From NCBI RefSeq assembly GCF_019565505.1, contig NZ_CP067378.1, positions 1,674,001 through 1,738,000 of the forward strand: a stretch of DNA of 64,000 nt. The letters are read 5' to 3'. This DNA comes from Flavobacterium davisii. GTDB lineage: Bacteria > Bacteroidota > Bacteroidia > Flavobacteriales > Flavobacteriaceae. The notes beneath the pieces are model-generated. The model saw only the letters and a program-made list of their open reading frames with translations. It did not search any database and had not been told where the DNA came from. Positions within the stretch are counted from its first letter, which is position 1; every line of letters starts with the position of its first letter. The position numbers and the translations under genes are program-made. Below are positions 18,714-27,760 of the stretch, piece after piece.

Positions 18714-21700
18714 TTATGAACAGCATACTGTTTTTTGTCTTAATCCGTTAGTTACTTCTCCATCAACTATTACTTTCCCATTTTGATCTATACCAAAAAT
18801 AGTTATTTTGTGTGGTATTAATTCATCACCATTATAAAGAGGTTTAACTTCAACTAAAACAGTATTGCCTGCTTTCACGTGTTTGGTAATTTTATTTTCA
18901 TATTTAGTCATTCCTGGATGATTAGTACCATCAGTTATTGTTACTAAATTTCTTTTATCAGTCCCACTACCTCCGTGATTATTAGAAATTAAATGTCCTC
19001 TTTGTTGATGGTGTGGATGTTCTCCTCCTAACCATCCCGGCGGACTAACTGAAGAAGAGGCAGATGTACCAGTACCTAATGTTGATTGAGTAACTTCTGC
19101 AAATCCACCTGTAGGTCTTCCTAAATTATCTAAGGGAAAGTACTCAGGACTAAGCCCGAATGGATCAACTAGTTTATTAGAATCCTTCACATACCCATAC
19201 ATCGTCGGATTATTTCCCGCCAATCCAATCGGGTCTTGACTCAAATACAGTCCCGTACTCGCATCATAATATCGAAATCGATTATAGTAAAGCCCTTCTA
19301 ATTCGGGGTCTTCGTATTGCCCGAGTTGTCTAAAAGGGATAAAATCTGGAGTTAGTCCAATGTGGGAGTTAAAATTACGAAGTTTTCCATAAATATCGTA
19401 GTCAGTTTGCCAAACTAATCGACCTTGTTGGTCATATGATTGTAGGGGTCTACCTAGGTAGTCCGAAATAATACTAAATTGTTCTTCTGCTTGTATTTTA
19501 GCACAGGGAACAAAGCTATTTTCTTGGTAAATCCAAGTAACTAAATCCTCTACGGTTTCTTTTTGGCTAAGGTAAACTTCTCCTAGATCGTTAACAGAGC
19601 TTTGAGCTTCTTGTCCTTTTTGGTAGGTCCACTGATGCAAAAGAACGTTTCCATCCCAAAGGTAACGATTTGTTTTTTCATTACCAATAATCTTTTTTAT
19701 TCTTCTACCCAAAGCATCGTATTCCATACCAATGACGGTACCATCGGGTTTTTTAACGCTTTTTAGCATCCCGTTGCCATACCAATTGTACTCCCAATCG
19801 CCTTGTTGCCATTGTTGGTAGGCAATTTCTTGTTGTTCTTGTTTTTCTTTTAGTTGGGTGTATTCTTGTTTTTCTTTTTCTGTATAAATACGGTCTGTTT
19901 GCAAATAATAGGCCAGCTCTCCTCGTTTGGGCTTGTCTTCTGTAATTTCTTCTATAAAGAAAGAAAATTTAGTGGGTTTTTGTTTTTCCTCTTGGCGTTT
20001 TTGTATTTGTGTGTGTGCTACATTGCGTTTGCTTTTTAAACGTAGGTTTCCTTCTCCATCGTATACATAATACCAGTTGAGGTCTTTTAGGAGTTTGCCG
20101 CCTTTGCCGTATACCCGATCTTTTTGTTCTTTGGTCTTATAAAGGTTGCCTACTTCATCGGGTAGTTTGTAGTCATAACTTCCGTCTTCGTATTGGGCAG
20201 AGGCAAGGTTACCAAAACTGTCGTATACGTACTGTATTTGTCCTCCTGTAAGGGCATTAATGGTTTGTTGTAATCGGTGGTTGGCATTCCAGATGTATTG
20301 GCGGTGGTAGGTGTCTTTATGACCCCGATGTACTTTTTGGGCAATGGGTCTTCCTGCTGCATCATACTGGTTACTTATGGTTATGCCTCCTGTTATACTG
20401 CGTTCTATTTCTTGCCCTAGTGCATTGTATTTTAGTTGGGCTTCCTGAGCTTGTTTTTGCGCTTCTTTTAGAGTATTTGTTTGGGCTGTTATTTTTTCTA
20501 AAAGTCCTTTTTTGTTGTAGGTGTTTTGTAAATCGGCACCTAAAGAAGAGGTCATTTTGATACGGTTCCCGTTTCGGTCGTATTCAGAAATGATCGTAAA
20601 GCCTTGGTCGTCTTTAAAATCGCTGGTTTGGGTTTCCTTTATCACCCGTCCCATTTTATCACGCTCTAAAAGAATGCTCACATCTTGGTTTTTGGCTTGT
20701 AGGAGTTGCCCTAGTTTGTTGTAAGCAAAGCTTTCCCAAGTTCCGTCATTATGATGCGCTCGTATAATGCGTCCTAGCGCATCGTATTGGTATTCGGTCC
20801 AGTTGTTATGGGGTCTTTGGGTACGTATTACCCATCCGTTTGCGTTGCGTTGGTATCGTCTGGTTAAAAAATCAAAACCTTCTTCTTGGGTAATGTTTCC
20901 TGCTTTGTCTCTTGTAAAACGGTATTTTTCGTTGTGTTCGTTGGTAATGCTGACCAACTGTTCCATTTTATCGTAGTCAAAAAATACTTTGGTTTTGTTT
21001 TCTTCGCGCATTTTAAGACTTCCCATAGGGGTATAATCAAATTTTATACTATGGTGTTGGTCGTTGGCTTCAATGATTTCATCATATCCGTTGTAAAGGA
21101 GTGTTGTAACGTTGTTGTCTGCTCCTTTTATAGAGGTTATTCGACCTAGTACATCATATATAAATGTTTGTGGGTTTTTACCGGGACTTTGAACACTAAG
21201 GACTTCTCCACGGTGATTATAGCGCCATTGGGTCTTATTTTTTTCTTGATCTATAAAACAAATTAAATTGTGTTGTGCATCATATTCTAAAACAGATCGG
21301 TTTCCTTCTTTTGATATTTCGCTAATGAGTCCTTGGGCATTGTAGTCAAACTGGGTAATACCGTTATCGGGTTCTATAATACTGTTAAGGAGGTATTTTT
21401 GCTTTTTTTTGTAGGTATAGGTTGTTTGATTGCCTTGGGGATCTATGGCAATAGACAGGCGTTGTTCTTTGTCGTAAATATAGTGTGCTACGCTGGTATC
21501 AGGGTATACAACAGCGGTTTTGTTTCCAAAATCATCATAGGTATAACCGGTCATGTGTCCTTCTGGGTCTATTTCACGATAGACTTCCATATACTCGGTA
21601 TATTCGGTAAAATGGCTATTTCCGAGCGGATCGGTAACTTGGGTTACCAGTTGGTTGGGTTCATAGTAATAGGTGGTTACGGCACCGTTAGCATCGGTAA

Positions 21701-22415
21701 CGAGGTTGTATCCTTTTTCAGGAAAATATTCTATCCATCCTTCTTGCCAACCGCCATCGCCCCAAGTGTGGGTGCATTTTGCACCTGTTTTATTGCCGTC
21801 GTATTCCCAATAAAAGGTCTGTCCGTTTCGATCGGTTTTTTCGATCATAAGGTGATGGTCGTATTTAATCTGGGTGCTTTTTTGTAAAGCATCTGTAATG
21901 CTGACCATGTTTTGATCTTGATCGTAAGAATAGCTTATTAAGGTATCTTCTCCTTTTTCGTGAAGGAGTGTAAGTTGTGTAATTAGGCCTGAATAATCGG
22001 TATAGGCTTTTATTTTTCTACCCGCACAGTCTTCTATCATAAAAAGATGGTTGCCTTTTAGGTACAATCGGGTTGTCAGTCCTGCTCTGTCTATAATTTG
22101 AGTTAAACGGTATTCATTATAGCCGTTGTAATGATCAAAGATATAGGTGGTAAAGGAGGTGTGATCGAAAGCTTGGAAATGGTTTTCAAAACGGGTTAGG
22201 GTTATTTTTTCTTGTCGTAGATAAAAATCGTCTCCCTCTTCTAATAAAGGAAAAGCGACTATTCGGCCGTCTTCTAGTCTTAGACCTAGAGCCTCTTCTT
22301 CTGGAAATAACGTTATACAACGGTCGTAATTACAATGTACACCGTGTCCTAACCAGCCATTAAAGGCGGAGTCAGAATACCATTTTCTTTCCCATTTTAT
22401 GGGGTTTGGCGATTG
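18714..22415 (-). CDS. Rhs core and nuclease toxin tip (main part of the full-length rhs gene, frameshifted)
   Basis: From 22067 a 1117-residue frame is open; without a start it extends back to about 22415, where it meets the frame of the PAAR part (22397-23107). A missing base near 22405-22415 separates them. Corrected, the protein has about 1464 residues: PAAR-like N-terminus, many YD/RHS repeats that form a shell, the core end at DPFGL, then a tip with RGHLISNNHGGSG and candidate catalytic His1025 (1117-residue numbering), typical of non-specific DNA/RNA endonucleases. It is probably delivered by T6SS with VgrG. The last third is shared exactly with the repeated unit. Confidence 0.85.
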   Translation of the reverse strand, partial: QSPNPIKWERKWYSDSAFNGWLGHGVHCNYDRCITLFPEEEALGLRLEDGRIVAFPLLEEGDDFYLRQEKITLTRFENHFQAFDHTSFTTYIFDHYNGYNEYRLTQIIDRAGLTTRLYLKGNHLFMIEDCAGRKIKAYTDYSGLITQLTLLHEKGEDTLISYSYDQDQNMVSITDALQKSTQIKYDHHLMIEKTDRNGQTFYWEYDGNKTGAKCTHTWGDGGWQEGWIEYFPEKGYNLVTDANGAVTTYYYEPNQLVTQVTDPLGNSHFTEYTEYMEVYREIDPEGHMTGYTYDDFGNKTAVVYPDTSVAHYIYDKEQRLSIAIDPQGNQTTYTYKKKQKYLLNSIIEPDNGITQFDYNAQGLISEISKEGNRSVLEYDAQHNLICFIDQEKNKTQWRYNHRGEVLSVQSPGKNPQTFIYDVLGRITSIKGADNNVTTLLYNGYDEIIEANDQHHSIKFDYTPMGSLKMREENKTKVFFDYDKMEQLVSITNEHNEKYRFTRDKAGNITQEEGFDFLTRRYQRNANGWVIRTQRPHNNWTEYQYDALGRIIRAHHNDGTWESFAYNKLGQLLQAKNQDVSILLERDKMGRVIKETQTSDFKDDQGFTIISEYDRNGNRIKMTSSLGADLQNTYNKKGLLEKITAQTNTLKEAQKQAQEAQLKYNALGQEIERSITGGITISNQYDAAGRPIAQKVHRGHKDTYHRQYIWNANHRLQQTINALTGGQIQYVYDSFGNLASAQYEDGSYDYKLPDEVGNLYKTKEQKDRVYGKGGKLLKDLNWYYVYDGEGNLRLKSKRNVAHTQIQKRQEEKQKPTKFSFFIEEITEDKPKRGELAYYLQTDRIYTEKEKQEYTQLKEKQEQQEIAYQQWQQGDWEYNWYGNGMLKSVKKPDGTVIGMEYDALGRRIKKIIGNEKTNRYLWDGNVLLHQWTYQKGQEAQSSVNDLGEVYLSQKETVEDLVTWIYQENSFVPCAKIQAEEQFSIISDYLGRPLQSYDQQGRLVWQTDYDIYGKLRNFNSHIGLTPDFIPFRQLGQYEDPELEGLYYNRFRYYDASTGLYLSQDPIGLAGNNPTMYGYVKDSNKLVDPFGLSPEYFPLDNLGRPTGGFAEVTQSTLGTGTSASSSVSPPGWLGGEHPHHQQRGHLISNNHGGSGTDKRNLVTITDGTNHPGMTKYENKITKHVKAGNTVLVEVKPLYNGDELIPHKITIFGIDQNGKVIVDGEVTNGLRQKTVCCS
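19646..19667. other. Candidate recombination site in the Rhs core
   Basis: At the point where unit 3 meets the full-length rhs gene the sequence is CGTTTCC-ATCCCAAA-GGTAACG: seven-base arms matching at six of seven positions around an eight-base spacer. That is the form of a tyrosine recombinase core site. The same bases encode the conserved Rhs peptide YLWDGN, so the dyad could be chance. Homologous recombination between Rhs cores is the alternative. Confidence 0.4.
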
Positions 22416-23107
22416 ATTTCAAAATCGGTGCCTTCATAAATTACGGCTCCGTTAATAAGGTTTACGGGTTCAAAACCTGCTTTACAAAGTTGTTTGCTAA
22501 GCCAGTTGGGGCCTATAGCGTTTTGTAGTAAATGGTTGAATGCTTTTTTTCCGTATTTCATTAAGGTACTAAAGCCAATGCTGGATAATAGGCCTGCTAA
22601 CGCACCGCCCCAATCAGGTACATAAGGTCCGCCCACTAGAACAGGGAGGCCTGTAGGAATGGGGATAGAAAAAGAGGTAGGGGCAAATAAAGTGGGGGCA
22701 AAAGGAAGCATTTTTTTGCCTATTTTGGTTTTTCCTAAACTAAGAGAAAGGGGCATGCCTATATCATTACAGGTCATTACGGCATATCCTTTGGGGCTTA
22801 GTCGGGTTCCGTCTGCATATACGTTTTGTGAGGCGTAAAAGTTCATGCTTTCGTGTCCAATGATCGGGGTCATCAACCAAGGTGGGGTAAAGAGAGGGAT
22901 GTGCACTAAAGGAATAATGATACCGCTGGTGTCTGAAACGCCTCTTTTAATTCCATTAACATGTACCGTAGCTCCTATAAAAGGAATATAATCGGCCGGA
23001 TCTATGACTATTCCAATATAGGGATGAAAGGGATTGAAAGGCGGCATCGTTGTAAAATGGATGTCTATACCTATTATGGGGGTAAAGTGATTATCTGCTA
23101 ATAACAT
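22397..23107 (-). CDS. PAAR-like N-terminal domain of the Rhs effector (frameshifted from the core)
   Basis: 236 residues. The first part is glycine/proline-rich with PAAR-like spacing (GIDIHF, GIKRGVSDTSG, GHESMNFY). A hydrophobic glycine-rich stretch (about 160-185) and the linker GAVIYEGTDFEI that leads into Rhs cores follow. PAAR domains cap the VgrG spike and load the effector. The stop codon comes from a single-base shift; the next frame continues SPNPIKWERKWYSD, clearly Rhs. One gene, 18714-23107, is the likely truth. It begins 17 bases after the upstream gene. Confidence 0.8.
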   Translation of the reverse strand: MLLADNHFTPIIGIDIHFTTMPPFNPFHPYIGIVIDPADYIPFIGATVHVNGIKRGVSDTSGIIIPLVHIPLFTPPWLMTPIIGHESMNFYASQNVYADGTRLSPKGYAVMTCNDIGMPLSLSLGKTKIGKKMLPFAPTLFAPTSFSIPIPTGLPVLVGGPYVPDWGGALAGLLSSIGFSTLMKYGKKAFNHLLQNAIGPNWLSKQLCKAGFEPVNLINGAVIYEGTDFEINRQTP

Positions 23108-23124
23108 ACTCGAAACGTGTTTTT

Positions 23125-24466
23125 TTATGTGTTTTCATAGATGGGTTGAGTAGAGGAGGTTATTTTTTTGGCATATTCTCGCCACTCTTGACCGTAAATG
23201 GATTGCATTCTTTCTTCAATCTGATTTTTTTCAGATGGTGTTATGTTGGCACTGTTTAGTGCAAGGTATTTTTCTGTAATAAATGCAAAATTGATCCCTT
23301 TTAATAATTCATCTGATAGAGGGTATCCTTTTTCGAAACTGTTTTGTATGATTTTTTGGTATACAGCGCTACGATCATTTTTAAGGAGTAGTAGGGCGTA
23401 AATATGGGCCAAAATCATTTGTTCTATCAGCTGTGCTTTTTCGGCTATTTGAGCTTGTTTAACAAAATTATCTACGGCTTTTTCGGTATTCCCTATCATG
23501 CTATAATAGGATGCTTTATAAGAATAGAGTTGTATGAGTGTGCCGGCTAATATTGGTTGGTTTGGGTATTCTTTTTCAGCAATTAGAATGCCTTTGTCTA
23601 AGAGTCTGAGGATATGGGGTTCTTCTTTAAACTGAAATAAAAATCCCGCATAAATCAGGTGAGCAGATGCCCAAAAGGAGTGGTCTGCTGTAGATTTTGT
23701 TAAAGAAAGCATTTGTTTTCCCCAGTAATGTATTTGTTCTTTGTCTTTTTAGCGGCGCTTTCGCCTAATTCAAAAAGGTATTTCCTGAATTTAACCTGTG
23801 GATCGTTGGGGTTTCCTTGGGTGGCTAATTCTTTGTAAGAACGTGTCATATTTTGATCTGGAATATCCATAGTGACAGCTCGGGATTGGAGATTTTCTAC
23901 CGTTTTTGTATGTTTTTCTTTTCCTTTAAAGTCAATTAGTAGTATGCCATAATCTTGGAGTATGGGGGTCATTAGACTTTTTATAAAAAGATTAAAATCA
24001 TCATAATCGGATACTTTTTTAGGTACCAGACCTAGGAGGATGAGGTTGTCTTTTTTGGATTCGAATTTTTTAAAACTTATAAGTAGTCGAATGAAAAGAT
24101 TTTTTAGTTCATTTGAGTTTTTATGGGATAGGGTATGAAATTGATTTTTTAGTTCTTCAAAGTCTTCCCATTTCCATTGAGGGTATTTTTTTAGGTCGTT
24201 ATCAAACGCGGTTATCCACTCCTTTAGAAGGTCATATAAAAACTGGTTTTCATTTTCAAATGGAATAGAAAACAAAAGGAATGAATCGGGGCTTTTGCCG
24301 TGTGCAGATGCTTCTATTTGGATGAATCCGTTAATTAAGATAAAATCTTCTTGATGGCATAGGAATTGAAATAGCCTTGCTTGGGGATTTTTTTTCGCGT
24401 ATTATCCCATATTTTGGCTATTTTGCTTATCCCAACGGCAATGGGGTTGTGTTCGTTACTTTGCAT
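23125..24466 (-). CDS. Probable T6SS effector adaptor/TPR-like protein (two frameshifts)
   Basis: Three frame pieces form one protein of about 447 residues once two A-run losses are corrected: one in the run at 24388-24395, one near 23750. The true start is then ATG at 24466 (MQSNEHNPIAVGISKIAKIW), five bases after the vgrG stop; the second join reads KDKEQIHYWGKQMLSLTKS. The C-terminal half is helical and TPR-like. I recognise no family. Its place between vgrG and a PAAR-Rhs gene is where T6SS adaptors or chaperones that load effectors usually sit, so that role is inferred from context only. Confidence 0.6.
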
Positions 24467-24470
24467 CTTC

Positions 24471-26576
24471 TTAGTTCAGATTTACGGTTCCTCCTTTTAC
24501 ATTGGTCATCCCAGAACCATTTACGTTAACTGTTGTAGACTCTATTGCTACTTCTGTTTCGCCATTAATTCCTATTTTAGGGGCTTTTTCTTCAATAAGT
24601 GATTCGCTGTTTGTTTTAACGGATGTGGTTCCGGTTATCTCGGCTTCTTTTGTCTCTATTTTTACTTTTATATCGCCGCTAATTACAATGGTACCGTCTT
24701 TTGTCATTTTAATTTCAGTTCCTCCGCAGGTAAATGTAATGCTTTCGTTTGCGTTGACGGTGGCGTTTCCAGCGCCATCAAATTTTAGTTCAACACTGCC
24801 TTTGTCGGTAAGGTGTACACTGCCGGCATTATCATCCATGTGGAGTTTGTTGCCGCTGGCTGTTTGCAAACCTTTAATATAATTGCCAGAACCGCCTTTG
24901 CCAGCACTGGCTTTTCCGTTAAACATAGCACCTAATACAAAGGGTCTTTCGGCATTGCCATTGTCAAAACCTATAATCACTTCTTCACCAACTTCGGGAA
25001 TGATGTGCATTCCTTTGCCTTTTCCTGCATAAGGGGTTACGACTCTTAACCAAGGGGTTGTTAAGCCTTTTTTCTTTTGCCAAGGAAATTGCACTTTAAT
25101 CATACCTTGGGGGTTGTCGTTTTGCATAACGATGGCTGATTGTTCTTCGCAAATAGGAAAAGCGTCTTCATCAAAGAATGGGGAAATAAAGATATCGGGT
25201 ATGCCCACAAATTCATTGTAGTATTCGTTGCCGTCATGATAATGGCAGATTTCGATAATACGGTAGGTTTCCATGGCTTTTGCATTAATATCTGATATTT
25301 TGGCTTTGCCTCCCATTCTTAATTTGGGATCACGACTTCGGCCTCTTACTTGCATGGTGTGTTCTCTACTTTCTTTCTGACGACGGGCCATTTCTCTTAA
25401 ATCTTTTTCTACGGTTTGTTGGGAAGTGGCGTTAAAAAGCATTTCGGATTTTTTTCTGAATACTTTTTCAGAAGCTTCTATGGCTGCTTGTTGAAAAGGG
25501 TTTACTTTTCTTTGTACATCGCTTTTCAAGGAGTCTGCGTCTCTTTCTTTTACTTCGGCGGAAATACTGTCGTATGCTAGGTATTTGAATAGTTGAGGTT
25601 TAATCATCATTTCAAATTCTATATCTATTAGGTCTATGTTTTCAGCAATTTCTACAGTGTCTTTTATTTCATTTCCAAAAACCAAATGCTGACCATCATA
25701 ATAAAAATATTCACCGTATCTATGGGCCAATCTTTTAATGAATTGGTAATCGGATTCTTTGTATTGTACGCAATAAGGAATGATGTAATCTGTATTTAGG
25801 TTTTTAGTCGATATTGCTACTTCGCCATTATATTCTGCTAGGGCTTGTTTGATGATTTCATCTAGTTTTTTGTTTTCATAACTTTGGCAGTCTTTCCCGT
25901 TTTCTAATAGGATACTAGGAGAATAACCTGTAATATAGAGTTTCCCATATCCTCCTCCTTCGTCTTTTTTGTTTCGAATGTTGGCTATTATTCCTGTAAA
26001 GGTTTGGGTAATACTTCCAAAACGATGAAAGTGGATGCTTAATTTTTTTCCCAGTATGTTTTTGGAATTTTCCATTACGTATCCTTCAAAACTATCTAAA
26101 GAATCATCGGGTGTTATGATTGTAAAGCTGTCATGATCATTGGTCATTTGTCTTAATTCTACAACATAACTATTTTTGGCCAAAAAATCTTTTCCTTCTA
26201 TATTTAGGGTACAATAAACTAAGGGACTGTCTTTGTCGTTCAAAAAATCATGGAATGTTTTTTTTGAAAAATATTTTTTTATATCATCAGGATGATTTAG
26301 ACGACCTATGATACCGTCATTATTATTTTGATTATCAAGATCTTCCATTTCATTTGTTTTTTGACGGGTTATATACTGTCCTGCGCTTTTTATGGTGTCT
26401 TTGTTTTCAACTAATTTATTGAGTGCAGGATTAGATAATGATTCCGTGGTTTTTTGTGTTATTTCTGATGTAATGACTTCTGTAGATTCTTGTTTAATTT
26501 GTTCAACAAGTTGTGTTTTAACTCCGTCTAATTCTTCTTTTATTGGATTTTTTGAATGCGTATCTTTAATTGACAT
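24471..26576 (-). CDS. vgrG: VgrG (TssI) type VI secretion spike protein
   Basis: 701 residues. After a polar N-terminal extension (1-85) come the gp27-like base (about 90-430, with GKKLSIHFHRFGSITQTFTG and YKESDYQFIKRLAHRYGEYF), a gp5-like OB fold (IKVQFPWQKKKGLTTPWLRV, EVGEEVIIGF) and a C-terminal beta-prism with repeated strand motifs. It would form the trimeric tip of the T6SS needle and carry the PAAR-Rhs effector encoded downstream. The baseplate, sheath and membrane genes are not in this window. Confidence 0.93.
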   Translation of the reverse strand: MSIKDTHSKNPIKEELDGVKTQLVEQIKQESTEVITSEITQKTTESLSNPALNKLVENKDTIKSAGQYITRQKTNEMEDLDNQNNNDGIIGRLNHPDDIKKYFSKKTFHDFLNDKDSPLVYCTLNIEGKDFLAKNSYVVELRQMTNDHDSFTIITPDDSLDSFEGYVMENSKNILGKKLSIHFHRFGSITQTFTGIIANIRNKKDEGGGYGKLYITGYSPSILLENGKDCQSYENKKLDEIIKQALAEYNGEVAISTKNLNTDYIIPYCVQYKESDYQFIKRLAHRYGEYFYYDGQHLVFGNEIKDTVEIAENIDLIDIEFEMMIKPQLFKYLAYDSISAEVKERDADSLKSDVQRKVNPFQQAAIEASEKVFRKKSEMLFNATSQQTVEKDLREMARRQKESREHTMQVRGRSRDPKLRMGGKAKISDINAKAMETYRIIEICHYHDGNEYYNEFVGIPDIFISPFFDEDAFPICEEQSAIVMQNDNPQGMIKVQFPWQKKKGLTTPWLRVVTPYAGKGKGMHIIPEVGEEVIIGFDNGNAERPFVLGAMFNGKASAGKGGSGNYIKGLQTASGNKLHMDDNAGSVHLTDKGSVELKFDGAGNATVNANESITFTCGGTEIKMTKDGTIVISGDIKVKIETKEAEITGTTSVKTNSESLIEEKAPKIGINGETEVAIESTTVNVNGSGMTNVKGGTVNLN

Positions 26577-26626
26577 ATCCTTAGTTTTTAGCGTTTAAAA
26601 TGTTATTTAGGATTTTTAAAAATCAG

Positions 26627-27013
26627 TTATCGCCACTTTTTGTCGTGTGATACACCATTTACATCAAAATTTTTGGCAATAATTCGGATGCTTATTTGTA
26701 ATGGTTCTGTGCTTTCTGAAGTAAAGTGTTCTTCAAAGAAAATACAATAACCTTTTTCAAATTGTAATTCTTGTAGTTTGCTCATAGCATCTCGGCGATA
26801 AAATATTATTTTACCGTTTTTGGCTTTGTTATGATCCAACATCCAGTCTAAAAAGTCAGGATTGCCTGTGCTTTCAAGTCGAATAAATATTTCGCCTCCT
26901 TGTGGCATTCCTTGTGGTTTACCTGTGTTATCTATAGATTGGGTAAAATTGTACTTGCATTCTAAAATGTTGTACATATTGCCGTCTAATTCTAATTTAG
27001 CTAAAAATGACAT
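26627..27013 (-). CDS. Hcp-like T6SS tube protein (TssD), copy 1
   Basis: 128 residues with the Bacteroidota TssD pattern: MSFLAKLELDGNMYNILEC, GGEIFIRLESTG, FLDWMLDHNKAKNGKI, YCIFFEEHF. It forms the hexameric rings of the needle or acts as a carrier for a small effector. It lies 12 bases after the immunity gene and 50 bases before vgrG. It is only distantly similar to the second Hcp at 28797-29183, so the two may serve different cargoes. Confidence 0.88.
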   Translation of the reverse strand: MSFLAKLELDGNMYNILECKYNFTQSIDNTGKPQGMPQGGEIFIRLESTGNPDFLDWMLDHNKAKNGKIIFYRRDAMSKLQELQFEKGYCIFFEEHFTSESTEPLQISIRIIAKNFDVNGVSHDKKWR

Positions 27014-27025
27014 AGTGTTACGTTT

Positions 27026-27760
27026 TTAAAAAATTTCTGTTTTTGTTTGTATTAAGCTGTCTTCTTTGTAGTAATCGGATTGTTTTTCTGTTGTTTTTCC
27101 TTCATGATCTATTAGATATTGGTAGTGCCAACCTTCTTTCTTTTTGTTTTTAAATGGTCCTTCCCAAATTAGGTGGTTTGTTTGATCATAGTATTTTATA
27201 TAACCTGTTCCTTCTTGTCCTAAAGAGGTTTGGTATATTTTTTTTCCTTCTTGTGATAAAACGATGTAATGATTGATGAAATGTCCGTTTAGGTCTGTTT
27301 CAAATTTTATATGCAACGATCCTATGGGGTAAAAATCTTGTTGAATACCAACTAAATTATCATTTAAATAATTTCGTTCTTCTATTATTTTTTGCGTTTT
27401 GGAGTCAAATGTTCTCGCTTTTATTAGCTTGCCTTTGTTGGAGTAAAGGTATTCTTGGCTTTTATTATTTTGGTTGATTGGATCGAAGTATTTTTGCCAT
27501 TTTCCTACTTTCATTCCATTCAGAAGAAGGCCTTGTTCAAAAGATTTTGAATCCTGTTCAAATATTCTAATAAAACCATTTTGTTTTACTTGTTGTATAC
27601 TATCAACTAATAGAGAATCTTTTTTTTGCAAAAAGGCGACATCTGTATAAACTACTGCTTTATACAAGGCTTTTTCTTGTTTACAAGTTGTTAGGCTAAA
27701 AAGAATAAGAGATATAATAATGTATAGGATTTCAAGGTCTAAAAAATTTAATGTTATCAT
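27026..27760 (-). CDS. MORN-repeat lipoprotein, probable immunity protein
   Basis: 244 residues. The N-terminus is hydrophobic and ends in SLTTC, consistent with a lipoprotein signal with Cys26 as the modified residue, so the protein should face the periplasm. The rest has repeated GxxxGxWxxYFD and EGPFKNKKKEGWHYQY blocks, MORN/YwqK-like. It overlaps the preceding effector gene by 29 bases and is followed by hcp. A periplasmic lipoprotein next to a cell-wall-type effector is the usual layout for a T6SS amidase immunity protein. The role is inferred. Confidence 0.6.
   Translation of the reverse strand: MITLNFLDLEILYIIISLILFSLTTCKQEKALYKAVVYTDVAFLQKKDSLLVDSIQQVKQNGFIRIFEQDSKSFEQGLLLNGMKVGKWQKYFDPINQNNKSQEYLYSNKGKLIKARTFDSKTQKIIEERNYLNDNLVGIQQDFYPIGSLHIKFETDLNGHFINHYIVLSQEGKKIYQTSLGQEGTGYIKYYDQTNHLIWEGPFKNKKKEGWHYQYLIDHEGKTTEKQSDYYKEDSLIQTKTEIF

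Larger units (their letters stand above)
11825..19661 (-). mobile_element. Tandem unit 3 (7837 bp), joined to the full-length rhs gene
   Basis: The order along the minus strand is: toxin tip, SUKH immunity, terminator, MITE, plus-strand repressor, divergent primase-helicase, tyrosine recombinase, small helical protein, second recombinase, GC-rich block and leader of the next tip. The right limit is the point in the Rhs core where shared sequence with units 1 and 2 stops (19661). A repressor, replication module and integrase are the usual core of an integrative element. There are no conjugation genes and no phage structural genes. The element as a whole matches nothing I can name. Confidence 0.8.

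Noticed and set aside
1..19661. Prophage or conjugative element
   Set aside because: Apart from repressor, primase-helicase and recombinases there are no capsid, tail, relaxase or mating-pair genes in a full unit.
20521..21887. Plus-strand frames inside the rhs gene
   Set aside because: They are shadows of the repeat-rich rhs coding sequence on the other strand.
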